In this document: one piece after another, positions 48,311 through 54,307 of the stretch | Layout: each line of letters begins with the position of its first letter | Position numbering within the stretch: position 1 is the stretch's first letter | Source of the DNA: Acidobacteriota bacterium | GTDB taxonomy: Bacteria; Actinomycetota; Acidimicrobiia; Acidimicrobiales; CADCSY01 | DNA length: 54,307 nt | Reading direction: 5' to 3' | Assembly (NCBI GenBank): GCA_019510095.1 | Contig: JAEKLB010000023.1 | Location: 1-54,307 of the forward strand | Notes under the pieces: model-generated | The model's database searches: none | Seen by the model: only the letters and a program-made list of their open reading frames with translations | Told to the model about the DNA's origin: nothing | Made by a program: the position numbers and the translations under genes

Positions 48311-48345
48311 GCGCGCAGGTTAGGGGCGCCTGTCACCATGGCGCA

Positions 48346-48525
48346 GTGCTCGACTTCGACTGCCCCCGGTGCCACCGACCCGTCAGCGAGGAGCTCTACG
48401 GTCCGTGTGCGCCCTGCCGCGACGAGCTCCGGTCGACGATGCAGCGAGCCGCTCGGTCGATGGCCGCGGCCGACTACGAGCCCAAGATGAACGTCGTCCC
48501 CAACCAGGTGGCGACCAAGGAGTAG
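48346..48525 (+). CDS. Small zinc-ribbon protein (59 aa)
   Basis: This gene is too short for the track. GTG 48346 encodes LDFDCPRCHRPVSEELYGPCAPCRDEL, then a helix, and ends YEPKMNVVPNQVATKE. Two CxxC pairs suggest a zinc ribbon. I believe this CPRC...YEPKMNV...NQVATK pattern is widely conserved in actinobacteria. Function is unknown. It is divergent from the CoA-transferase gene. Confidence 0.8.
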   Translation: MLDFDCPRCHRPVSEELYGPCAPCRDELRSTMQRAARSMAAADYEPKMNVVPNQVATKE

Positions 48526-48546
48526 CCGCCGGAGACTGCTGGCGAG

Positions 48547-48972
48547 TCAGCCGTTGAATCGGTAGCCGACGCCCCGCACGTTCTCGATGAACTCGCGGCC
48601 GCTCTCCTGCGCCAGCTTCTGGCGGATCCGCCGCACGTGCTCGGTGACCGTCGAGGCGACCTGCCACTCCACCGATGAGCTCCACACCTGAGCGAGCAGC
48701 TCGCCGCGGGAGAAAACTTGGCGGGGGTGGGCGGCGAGGAACGCCAACAGGTCGAACTCCCGCTTGGTCAGCGGCACTGGGCGCCCGTTGAGGGAGACCT
48801 CTCGGGCTTGGCAGTGGATCGAGAGCCCGCCGCGCTCGGCGGGAGCAGGACCGACCCCGAGCGCCTCGGTGATGGCGCCAAGGACCGTGCTGGGATCGAG
48901 CTCGACCGCCAGATCGAGGACGCGCGCCTCGTCGTCCCCGCTGAGGTGCAGGTGCACCGTGGTGATGGCCAT
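48547..48972 (-). CDS. Winged-helix (OmpR/PhoB-type output) DNA-binding protein without receiver
   Basis: The 141-residue product from ATG 48972 (GTG 48990 possible) ends with a full trans_reg_C domain: LTKREFDLLAFLAAHPRQVFSRGELLAQVW, then VTEHVRRIRQKL and ENVRGVGYRF. The first 55 residues (TTVHLHLSGDDEARVLDLAVELD...) are too short for a phospho-receiver and lack its Asp pocket. It is an orphan regulator and its partner signal is unknown. Confidence 0.85.
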   Translation of the reverse strand: MAITTVHLHLSGDDEARVLDLAVELDPSTVLGAITEALGVGPAPAERGGLSIHCQAREVSLNGRPVPLTKREFDLLAFLAAHPRQVFSRGELLAQVWSSSVEWQVASTVTEHVRRIRQKLAQESGREFIENVRGVGYRFNG

Positions 48973-49026
48973 CGGTCCGCACATCGGCACATTTCGCTGC
49001 CGACCTGACAGAAATTTTCGCAGGCG

Positions 49027-49398
49027 CTAACCGGCGACCACCACGATCAGGGCAATCAGGGCGAGACCAGCATTTCTGGCCAGCTCCCGGCCGGCTGGCA
49101 CCGGGCGGGCGGCACCGAAGCAGCCGCAGCCGACGTCGACGCCGCGTCGCCGCGCCAGCGCCAGGTGCACGCTGAAGCCGGCGAGCACGGCCAGGGCAGC
49201 GGTGGCTCCCCAGGCCGGGGCGACCAGCAGCAGTCCGGCCAGCACGATCTCGCCGGCCGGCACCGCGACGGCCAGCCTGGCCGGCGCGGGAAGCGCGGCC
49301 CCGGCGAACGCCCGGGTCGTTCCCGGTCGGTCGCGCAGCTTGGCGAAGGCGGCCCAGGCAAAGACGGCGGCGAGCAGGGCGGCGAGGAGCCGGCTCAC
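49027..49398 (-). CDS. MauE/DoxX-like membrane protein
   Basis: The 123-residue product from GTG 49398 has about four membrane helices and the motif VDVGCGCFGAARPV. Such a Cys pair is typical of MauE-like (methylamine utilisation) subfamily proteins thought to help disulfide formation. The GTG overlaps the larC stop. It is placed after larB-larC, so a link to the same cofactor pathway is possible. Confidence 0.75.
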   Translation of the reverse strand: MSRLLAALLAAVFAWAAFAKLRDRPGTTRAFAGAALPAPARLAVAVPAGEIVLAGLLLVAPAWGATAALAVLAGFSVHLALARRRGVDVGCGCFGAARPVPAGRELARNAGLALIALIVVVAG

Positions 49399-50579
49399 GC
49401 GGGGGACGGATCGGGCCGGCGCCGCCAGGCCTCCTCGGCCAGCGAGACGACCTCGCGGACGGGCAGCCCGGTTGCGTCGGCCGCGGCGGCGGCGTCGTCG
49501 TGCTCGACCTTGACCCGGCCGGCCGTGACCTTGACCCGGACGTTGTGGCCGTGCACCTCGACGGCGTCGAGCGTTCGGGCCGCGGGCCACCGGTCGATGG
49601 TCGAGCCCCGCACGCCGAGCGTGCCGGTCTCCTTGCGCAGGACGTCGGACACGGTGCCGGCCAACGCTGGGTCGGCGAGGGCGCTGACGGTGTGGGCGGG
49701 CCGGCCTTTCTTCATCACGATCGGCGTGATCCACGCGTCGTGGGCGCCGGCTGCGAGCAGCGCGCTGATGGCATGGGCCAGCGTCTCCCCGGTGGCGTCG
49801 TCGACGTTGGCCTCGAGCAGCACGACCGGCTGGCCCTGCGACCGCCCGGTCGTTGCCGCTGTGCCCACCACGACTTGGGTCATGTTCGGGGTGTCGGCGA
49901 ACTCGCGGCTGCCGGCGCCGAAGCCGCTGGCGGAGATGGTCATCGCCGGCAGTGGTCCCCACGACGTGGCCAACGCGGCGAGGATGCCGGCGCCGGTGGG
50001 GGTCGTGAGCTCGACGCCGATGTCGATGCCGTAAGTGGGTGCGCCCTCGAGCAGGCTCACGACGGCCGGCGCCGGGTTCGGTAGGAGGCCGTGGGCGGTG
50101 CGCACCATGCCCATGCCCGTCGCCACCGGGCTCGACGCGATCTCGTCGATGCCGAGCACCTCGAGGGCGGCGGCGACACCGACGACGTCGACGATCGCAT
50201 CGATCCCGCCGACCTCGTGGAAGTGCACCTGAGCCAGCTCCCGGCGGTGCAGCTCGCTCTCGACCCGGGCGATGGCGCCGAAGACGGCGAGGGCTCGCTC
50301 CCGCACACGGTCGGGAAGGCTGGCGTTCTCGATGATCGAGCAGATGTTGGCGTAGGTCCGCACCACCGTGGTGTCCTCCGCCGTCACCAGTGCCCGGGTG
50401 CCGGCCACCCCACCGCGCAGCACCGGCTCGGCGGTCAGCGACCAGCCCTCGACGCCGAGTCCCTGGAGCATGCCCAGCACCGCGTCGAGGTCGGCACCGG
50501 CATCGAGGAGCGACCCCAGTGCCATGTCACCGGCGATCCCGGAGAAGCAGTGGAACCACGCAACGGTCCGGTCAGCCAT
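49395..50579 (-). CDS. larC: Nickel-pincer cofactor synthesis protein LarC
   Basis: The 394-residue protein begins WFHCFSGIAGDMALGSLLDAGADL and contains VHFHEVGGIDAIVDVVGVAAAL, ELTTPTGAGILAAL and VVLLEANVDDATGETLAHAI, hallmarks of LarC (DUF111). LarC inserts nickel into the pyridinium dithiocarboxylate mononucleotide cofactor used by lactate racemase. The reading frame is complete; some bacteria split it into larC1/larC2. It overlaps larB by 8 bases. Confidence 0.92.
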   Translation of the reverse strand: MADRTVAWFHCFSGIAGDMALGSLLDAGADLDAVLGMLQGLGVEGWSLTAEPVLRGGVAGTRALVTAEDTTVVRTYANICSIIENASLPDRVRERALAVFGAIARVESELHRRELAQVHFHEVGGIDAIVDVVGVAAALEVLGIDEIASSPVATGMGMVRTAHGLLPNPAPAVVSLLEGAPTYGIDIGVELTTPTGAGILAALATSWGPLPAMTISASGFGAGSREFADTPNMTQVVVGTAATTGRSQGQPVVLLEANVDDATGETLAHAISALLAAGAHDAWITPIVMKKGRPAHTVSALADPALAGTVSDVLRKETGTLGVRGSTIDRWPAARTLDAVEVHGHNVRVKVTAGRVKVEHDDAAAAADATGLPVREVVSLAEEAWRRRPDPSPA

Positions 50580-51315
50580 GACGCTGCCGCACGCCGAGGA
50601 TCCGGGCCACTGCTGACGCCGCGCCGAAGCCGTTGTCGATGCCGACGACGGTGATGCCAGCCGCGCAGGAGGCGAGCATGCCGAGCAGCGCGGTGATGCC
50701 GTCGAGCCCGGCGCCGTAGCCCGCCGAGGTGGGCACGGCCACCACGACCGGCGCGGCGGCGATGCCGCCGACGACGCTGGCGAGCGCGCCTTCCATGCCG
50801 GCGACCACCACGACGGCGTCGGCTGCCGCGATGCGGTCGACCTCGGCGAGGAGGCGATGGATGCCGGCGACGCCGACGTCGCTCAGGCGGTCGGGGCCGA
50901 GGCCGAGGGCGGTGAGCGTCGCCGCGCACTCGTCGGCCACCGGGAGATCAGCGGTGCCAGCGGTGACCACCACGATCCGGAGCCCAGCGTCGGGTGCGTG
51001 GCGCCAGGTGACGGTGGTGCCCGTGACGGTGCCGGGCGGCACGGCGGCGATCTGCTCAGGGCTGGCCCGGGTCAGGATCACCGGCCCGCCCGCTCCCTCG
51101 AGCAGCTCGGTGACGATGGCCGCGGCCTGCTCCGGTGTCTTGCCCGGGCCGTAGACGGCCTCCTCCATCCCCTGGCGCAGCGCCCGGTGATGGTCGACCC
51201 GGGCGAAGCCGAGATCGACCCACGGGAGGCGGCGCAGCGCAGCCACCGCCTCGTCGGCGCTGACCGCACCGGACCGCACGTCGTCGAGCAAAGCCCGGAG
51301 GGCAGCCTCATCCAC
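50572..51315 (-). CDS. larB: Nickel-pincer cofactor biosynthesis protein LarB
   Basis: The 247-residue product is the carboxylase/hydrolase that starts nickel-pincer nucleotide synthesis from nicotinic acid adenine dinucleotide. It contains VVVTAGTADLPVADECAATL, VVVVAGMEGALASVVGGIAAAPVVVAVPTSAGYGAG and CAAGITVVGIDNGFGAA, the AIR-carboxylase-like (PurE) fold. GTG 51315 is chosen, because ATG 51336 would overlap the divergent pheA start. The third enzyme, LarE, is not in the window. Confidence 0.88.
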   Translation of the reverse strand: MDEAALRALLDDVRSGAVSADEAVAALRRLPWVDLGFARVDHHRALRQGMEEAVYGPGKTPEQAAAIVTELLEGAGGPVILTRASPEQIAAVPPGTVTGTTVTWRHAPDAGLRIVVVTAGTADLPVADECAATLTALGLGPDRLSDVGVAGIHRLLAEVDRIAAADAVVVVAGMEGALASVVGGIAAAPVVVAVPTSAGYGAGLDGITALLGMLASCAAGITVVGIDNGFGAASAVARILGVRQRHG

Positions 51316-51334
51316 AGCCGTATTGTGCTGCGCC

Positions 51335-52258
51335 ATGCCCCGCATCGGCTTCCTCGGGCCCCTCGGCACCTTCACCGAGCAGGCGCTGCTGAGCCAGCCC
51401 GACCTGGGGGCGATGGAGCTGGTGCCCATCCAGCCCATCCTCGACGTGCTGGCGGCGACCGAGGGCGGCACCGTCGACGTGGGCTTCGTGCCCATCGAGA
51501 ACGCCATCGAGGGCACCGTCAACGAGACGATCGACTCCCTGGCCTTCGAGCACGACCTGCTGATCCAGCGGGAGGTGGTGATCGGCATCCATCTCAACCT
51601 GATGGCGCCGGCCGGCACCGCGCTCGACGACATCCGCGAGGTCGTCTCCATGCCCGTGGCCTCGGCCCAGGTGCGGGGCTGGCTGGCCAAGCAGTTGCCC
51701 GGGGTCAAGGTGGTCGCCGCCAACTCGACCGCCGAGGCCGCCTCCCAGGTGGGGCGCGACCGGGTCCCGGGTGTGGCTGCCATCGCACCGGCGGTCGCCG
51801 CCGAGCTCTACGGCCTCGAGATCGTGGCCAAGGAGATCGAGGACCATCCCGAGAACAAGACCCGGTTCGTCGTCGTCACCCGCGAGGGCGTGCCCGCGCC
51901 CACGGGGCACGACAAGACCTCGATCGTGTGCTTCCAGTCGGCCGACCGGCCCGGCTCGCTGCTCGGCATCCTCCAGGAGTTCGCCGCGCGGGCCATCAAC
52001 CTCACCAAGCTCGAGTCGCGGCCGACCAAGCAGAGCCTGGGCGACTACTGCTTCATCATCGACTTCGAGGGCCACATCGCCGACGACGTGGTGGCCGACT
52101 GCCTCCGGGAGCTCAAGGCCAAGAACGGCGACGTGAAGTTCCTGGGCTCCTACCCGGCGGCCGGCGAGCACGGCGAGGCGGTCCGGCGGGACGCCCAGGC
52201 CTCATGGCGGGCGGCCGATGCCTGGGTCCAGGGCCTGCGGGGCGGCATCGACCGGTAG
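51335..52258 (+). CDS. pheA: Prephenate dehydratase
   Basis: The 307-residue enzyme converts prephenate to phenylpyruvate in phenylalanine synthesis. The catalytic domain starts [19 protein letters not shown] and includes [18 protein letters not shown] and the late ENKTRFVVV (T-R-F motif). A C-terminal ACT domain follows ([32 protein letters not shown]), with the ESRP motif that binds phenylalanine for feedback control. No mutase domain is present. ATG 51335 is 19 bases from the divergent larB start. Confidence 0.95.
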   Translation: MPRIGFLGPLGTFTEQALLSQPDLGAMELVPIQPILDVLAATEGGTVDVGFVPIENAIEGTVNETIDSLAFEHDLLIQREVVIGIHLNLMAPAGTALDDIREVVSMPVASAQVRGWLAKQLPGVKVVAANSTAEAASQVGRDRVPGVAAIAPAVAAELYGLEIVAKEIEDHPENKTRFVVVTREGVPAPTGHDKTSIVCFQSADRPGSLLGILQEFAARAINLTKLESRPTKQSLGDYCFIIDFEGHIADDVVADCLRELKAKNGDVKFLGSYPAAGEHGEAVRRDAQASWRAADAWVQGLRGGIDR

Positions 52259-52268
52259 CGTCCGGCCC

Positions 52269-52353
52269 GGAGCGGTGGCAGAGCGGACGAATGCGCCGGT
52301 CTTGAAAACCGGAGACCCGCAAGGGTCCGGGGGTTCGAATCCCCCCCGCTCCG
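52269..52353 (+). tRNA. tRNA-Ser (anticodon TGA)
   Basis: Acceptor GGAGCGG pairs with CCGCTCC. The anticodon loop CTTGAAA carries TGA. The variable arm is ACCCGCAAGGGT and the T-arm is GGGGGTTCGAATCCCCC, giving an 85-nt class-II tRNA with discriminator G. Confidence 0.95.
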
Positions 52354-52422
52354 CGGAGAGGTGCACGTCACGCAGCAGTGATGACGGGTGCGGTCGTGGG
52401 AGGTCCTGGGTACGTGCCTGCC

Positions 52423-52581
52423 ATGGCTGATGAGCGGTTGGAGAAGGTCAAGGACGACATCGCGCGCGCCCGGAAGAAGGCTCAGGACGACGGTTTGCTC
52501 GACGATCCTGACGAGCCCACCTTCGCCGAGTCGGGCACGATCCATCCCGAGCTCGACGATCCGACGATCGCTCCGGGCTAG
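52423..52581 (+). CDS. Small charged protein (52 aa)
   Basis: From ATG 52423 the product is [29 protein letters not shown], an amphipathic helix, followed by an acidic tail ending [11 protein letters not shown]. It lies 69 bases after tRNA-Ser. The composition is protein-like, and I recall similar short proteins in actinobacteria, but no function is known. Confidence 0.65.
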   Translation: MADERLEKVKDDIARARKKAQDDGLLDDPDEPTFAESGTIHPELDDPTIAPG

Positions 52582-52603
52582 CTCGGCCGGCGCCGCCCCC
52601 CAG

Positions 52604-52933
52604 TCAGGCGGGCGGCCTCGATCGCTGGTGGTTGCGGGCGTGGAAGGGGCGGTCGACGTCGAGGACGGGCTGCTCGCACTCGTCGCAGGTCCACAGGCGC
52701 CGGACCGCGTCGCGCTTCAGGAACACGATTCCACCGACGGCCTCACCGAAGACGTGACGACTCTCGGCCTGCACGACCACGAGGCGGTTGACGTCGGCGG
52801 CGTCGATCTCGTCGGCGGCGACGGTGCGCCGGGCGACGAGCGCGCCGGAATCGATGAGGTCGTAGACCGCAGACGTCGAGATGCCCAACCGACGGGCAAC
52901 CTCCGGGATGCTGAGCCATTTCGACTCGGCCAT
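52604..52933 (-). CDS. Excisionase/MerR-like helix-turn-helix protein
   Basis: The 109-residue product begins MAESKWLSIPEVARRLGISTSAVYDLIDSGALVARR, a clear HTH_17-type winged helix. The following part ends with a short CDEC motif and DRPFHAR. Such proteins include phage excisionases and small regulators. No integrase is adjacent, so a regulatory role is more likely. The ATG is well placed. Confidence 0.8.
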   Translation of the reverse strand: MAESKWLSIPEVARRLGISTSAVYDLIDSGALVARRTVAADEIDAADVNRLVVVQAESRHVFGEAVGGIVFLKRDAVRRLWTCDECEQPVLDVDRPFHARNHQRSRPPA

Positions 52934-52945
52934 CCCGGACCCGCC

Positions 52946-53089
52946 TCAGCCGGTCTGACCTGTGTCGCCGCCGTGGGATCGAGCGAGCTGGGTGTCGAGC
53001 TGCTGGAGGAGCTCGCGCGACTGGATCAACAGTCGGTCGGTGTGATCCAGCAGTTGGCCGGTGCTCTGTTCTCGGTCGTGGCTGTCCAC
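52946..53089 (-). CDS. Short helical ORF upstream of the HTH gene
   Basis: GTG 53089 to TGA gives 47 residues with a helical core LLDHTDRLLIQSRELLQQLDTQLARSH. It ends 12 bases before the HTH gene start on the same strand. The heptad-like leucine spacing looks protein-like, but no ribosome-binding site was confirmed. The much longer track frame 52946..53266 upstream of this is not supported. Confidence 0.4.
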   Translation of the reverse strand: MDSHDREQSTGQLLDHTDRLLIQSRELLQQLDTQLARSHGGDTGQTG

Positions 53090-53182
53090 GGCCAGGTGAG
53101 TACCCCGCCGCGATTGGCGCGAAACGCGGGGATCGCTGCCGCTGACCGCAGGTCCTTCGCGGATCGGGTGTATATCCCTTCG

Positions 53183-53377
53183 ATGGCGGCATGGGCGGTT
53201 CTGGCACTGGCGCTCGTCTGGGGGGCTGTGGTGCTCGCCCGGCGAGTCGTCGAGCGCCGTCGCCACCCGACGGGCATGACGATGGACGAGTGGCAGCGGG
53301 CGCTCGATGCGATGGCGCCAGCGACCGATCCGCCGGACGGGTCGGACCAGCCCGGGAACGACGGGCCGGCCACCTAG
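53183..53377 (+). CDS. Small membrane protein (64 aa)
   Basis: From ATG 53183 the product has one N-terminal hydrophobic helix (MAAWAVLALALVWGAVVLA) followed by RRVVERRRHPTGMTMDEWQRALDAMAP and an acidic, Pro-rich end. The track frame starts 265 codons earlier and is not credible as a whole. Type III-like single-span topology is likely; no function is recognised. Confidence 0.6.
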   Translation: MAAWAVLALALVWGAVVLARRVVERRRHPTGMTMDEWQRALDAMAPATDPPDGSDQPGNDGPAT

Positions 53378-53445
53378 ACCGGCGCGAACCGAACTGATTA
53401 GACTGGGCGAACGACCTGATTGCTTGATGATCCCGGGGGTGCACT

Positions 53446-54307
53446 GTGTCCGAGAAGCTTTGGTCCAATTCTGGTGACTCGCATTTCTCCGAGCCGCCCG
53501 ACCTCTGGCACGAGATCATGCCGAAGGCGCTGGCCGACCGCATGCCGAGGAGCGAGAAGGCGCCCGACGGGTCGAGCGAGACCGTCTACGTCGACGGCAA
53601 GAGCTTCACCCGGCCCATGCCAAAGCTCTCGCAGAAGAAGGATGCCCAGGGTCGCACGATCGGCGACCTGGTCATGTCGGCGCCGGGCGCCCGCGACCTC
53701 GAGCTGCGGATGAAGGACCTCGACTCCGAGGGCGTGTGGGCCGAGGTCATGTACGCCTCGCTCGGCCTGTGGGAGAACATGATCGAGGACCGCGACCTGA
53801 TCCGCGCCGCCACCAGGGCCGAGAACGAGTACAAGGTCGAGAAGATCCAGGGTCGGGCCCCCGACCGCCTGATCCCCGCGGCATCGATCCCGATGCTCGA
53901 CATCGACGATGCGGTGGCCGAGCTCCAGCACGCCGCCGAGATCGGCCTCCACTGCGCTTCACTCCCGACCGGCGTGCCCGGAGGCCTGCCCGATTACAAC
54001 CGCGATCACTGGGAGCCGCTGTGGGCGGCGGCCGAGGAGTGCGGGATGGTGCTGGGCTTCCACATCGGCTCCGACAACGACGGCAACGACAACACCAAGT
54101 TCAGCGGGCCGGGCGGTGCCGTCCTCAACTACGTGAACACCACCTTCGGCGGCCAGTTCGTCGCGCTCAAGATGGTGACCTCAGGTGCCCTCGATCGCCA
54201 TCCCAACTTGAAGATCCTGATCTCCGAGGGCGGCGCGACGTGGGTGCCGTTCATCGGCGATCGGATGAACGAGGGCTACCGCCAGCACAGCATGTTCGTG
54301 CGGCCTG
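53446..54307 (+). CDS. Amidohydrolase 2 family protein, 3' end beyond the window
   Basis: GTG 53446 opens a frame that runs off the right edge (287 codons seen), so it is absent from the ORF track. It contains GDSHFSEPPDLWHEIMPKAL near the start, VYASLGLW-like sequence, RLIPAASIPMLDIDDAVAEL, GFHIGSDNDGND and LKILISEGGATWVP. These fit the metal-dependent amidohydrolase-2 (TIM-barrel) family, often decarboxylases or hydrolases of aromatic acids. A TAGACT at about 53399 could be a -10 box. Confidence 0.88.
   Translation, partial: MSEKLWSNSGDSHFSEPPDLWHEIMPKALADRMPRSEKAPDGSSETVYVDGKSFTRPMPKLSQKKDAQGRTIGDLVMSAPGARDLELRMKDLDSEGVWAEVMYASLGLWENMIEDRDLIRAATRAENEYKVEKIQGRAPDRLIPAASIPMLDIDDAVAELQHAAEIGLHCASLPTGVPGGLPDYNRDHWEPLWAAAEECGMVLGFHIGSDNDGNDNTKFSGPGGAVLNYVNTTFGGQFVALKMVTSGALDRHPNLKILISEGGATWVPFIGDRMNEGYRQHSMFVRP

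Overview
This is a GC-rich actinobacterial window, most likely from the class Acidimicrobiia. It carries the chromosome's replication-origin neighbourhood and about 45 kb beyond it. Evidence for the lineage is the gene order trxB-trxA / parB-parA-rsmG-jag-yidC-yidD-rnpA-rpmH / dnaA-dnaN-recF-DUF721-gyrB-gyrA, a complete pknB-pbpA-ftsW/rodA-pstP-fhaB-fhaA cluster with crgA and a pabA-type amidotransferase beside it, F420-dependent LLM-class oxidoreductases, a mycobacterial-type ligase C, and a secreted GYWL-repeat protein of a type I associate with Acidimicrobiia. GTG starts and 4-nt ATGA/GTGA start/stop overlaps are very common. The species cannot be named from the sequence alone.

Layout. 1-2.2 kb: tail of a probable anti-sigma-like protein, two small membrane proteins, trxB and trxA. 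2.2-7.3 kb (minus strand): parB, parA with two parS-like sites upstream, rsmG, jag/khpB, yidC, yidD, rnpA, rpmH. 7.3-9.3 kb: dnaA flanked by DnaA-box-containing non-coding DNA; the 280-bp dnaA-dnaN gap is the best oriC candidate. 9.3-16.3 kb: dnaN, recF, a DciA-like DUF721 gene, gyrB, gyrA. 16.3-20.4 kb: a TadE/G-like gene, tRNA-Ile(GAT), a sugar isomerase/epimerase fold protein, the GYWL-repeat secreted protein, a saccharopine-dehydrogenase-like reductase, and an RHH-like gene preceded by three TGTAA direct repeats. 20.4-25.7 kb (minus): a class-I glutamine amidotransferase and a methyltransferase; ligC and a Fpg/Nei glycosylase (DNA repair); an M42-like peptidase; a TrmH-type methylase. 25.7-27.2 kb: a lipase-maturation-factor-like membrane protein and tRNA-Ala(TGC).

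27.2-29.2 kb is a small remnant island. The 3' half of tRNA-Ala is repeated about 1.9 kb downstream. Between the copies lie a DUF5063 gene, a DUF433/DUF5615 toxin-antitoxin pair and two genes broken by single-base frameshifts, but no integrase. 29.3-30.6 kb: an LLM oxidoreductase, then about 440 bp of non-coding DNA holding a nested inverted repeat with DnaA-box-like words (more than 20 kb from oriC) and a run of GNRA- and UUCG-capped hairpins. The hairpin run looks like a roughly 240-nt plus-strand structured RNA that I cannot assign to a known class. I consider this the most promising possibly undescribed element here.

30.6-36.2 kb: acyl-CoA synthetase with a GAF histidine kinase, thiolase, a zinc-ribbon membrane protein, crgA, pabA-type amidotransferase. 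36.2-43.3 kb: the Ser/Thr kinase and cell-wall synthesis cluster (minus strand). 43.4-45.1 kb: tRNA-Leu(CAG) and an ArsR-SRPBCC-reductase operon with a palindromic operator at its start. 45.1-52.3 kb: LLM oxidoreductase with a double-domain CoA-transferase, a small zinc-ribbon protein, an orphan winged-helix regulator, mauE-like/larC/larB, and pheA. 52.3-54.3 kb: tRNA-Ser(TGA), several small genes, and an amidohydrolase that runs off the end of the window. No rRNA operon, CRISPR array or intact insertion sequence was seen.
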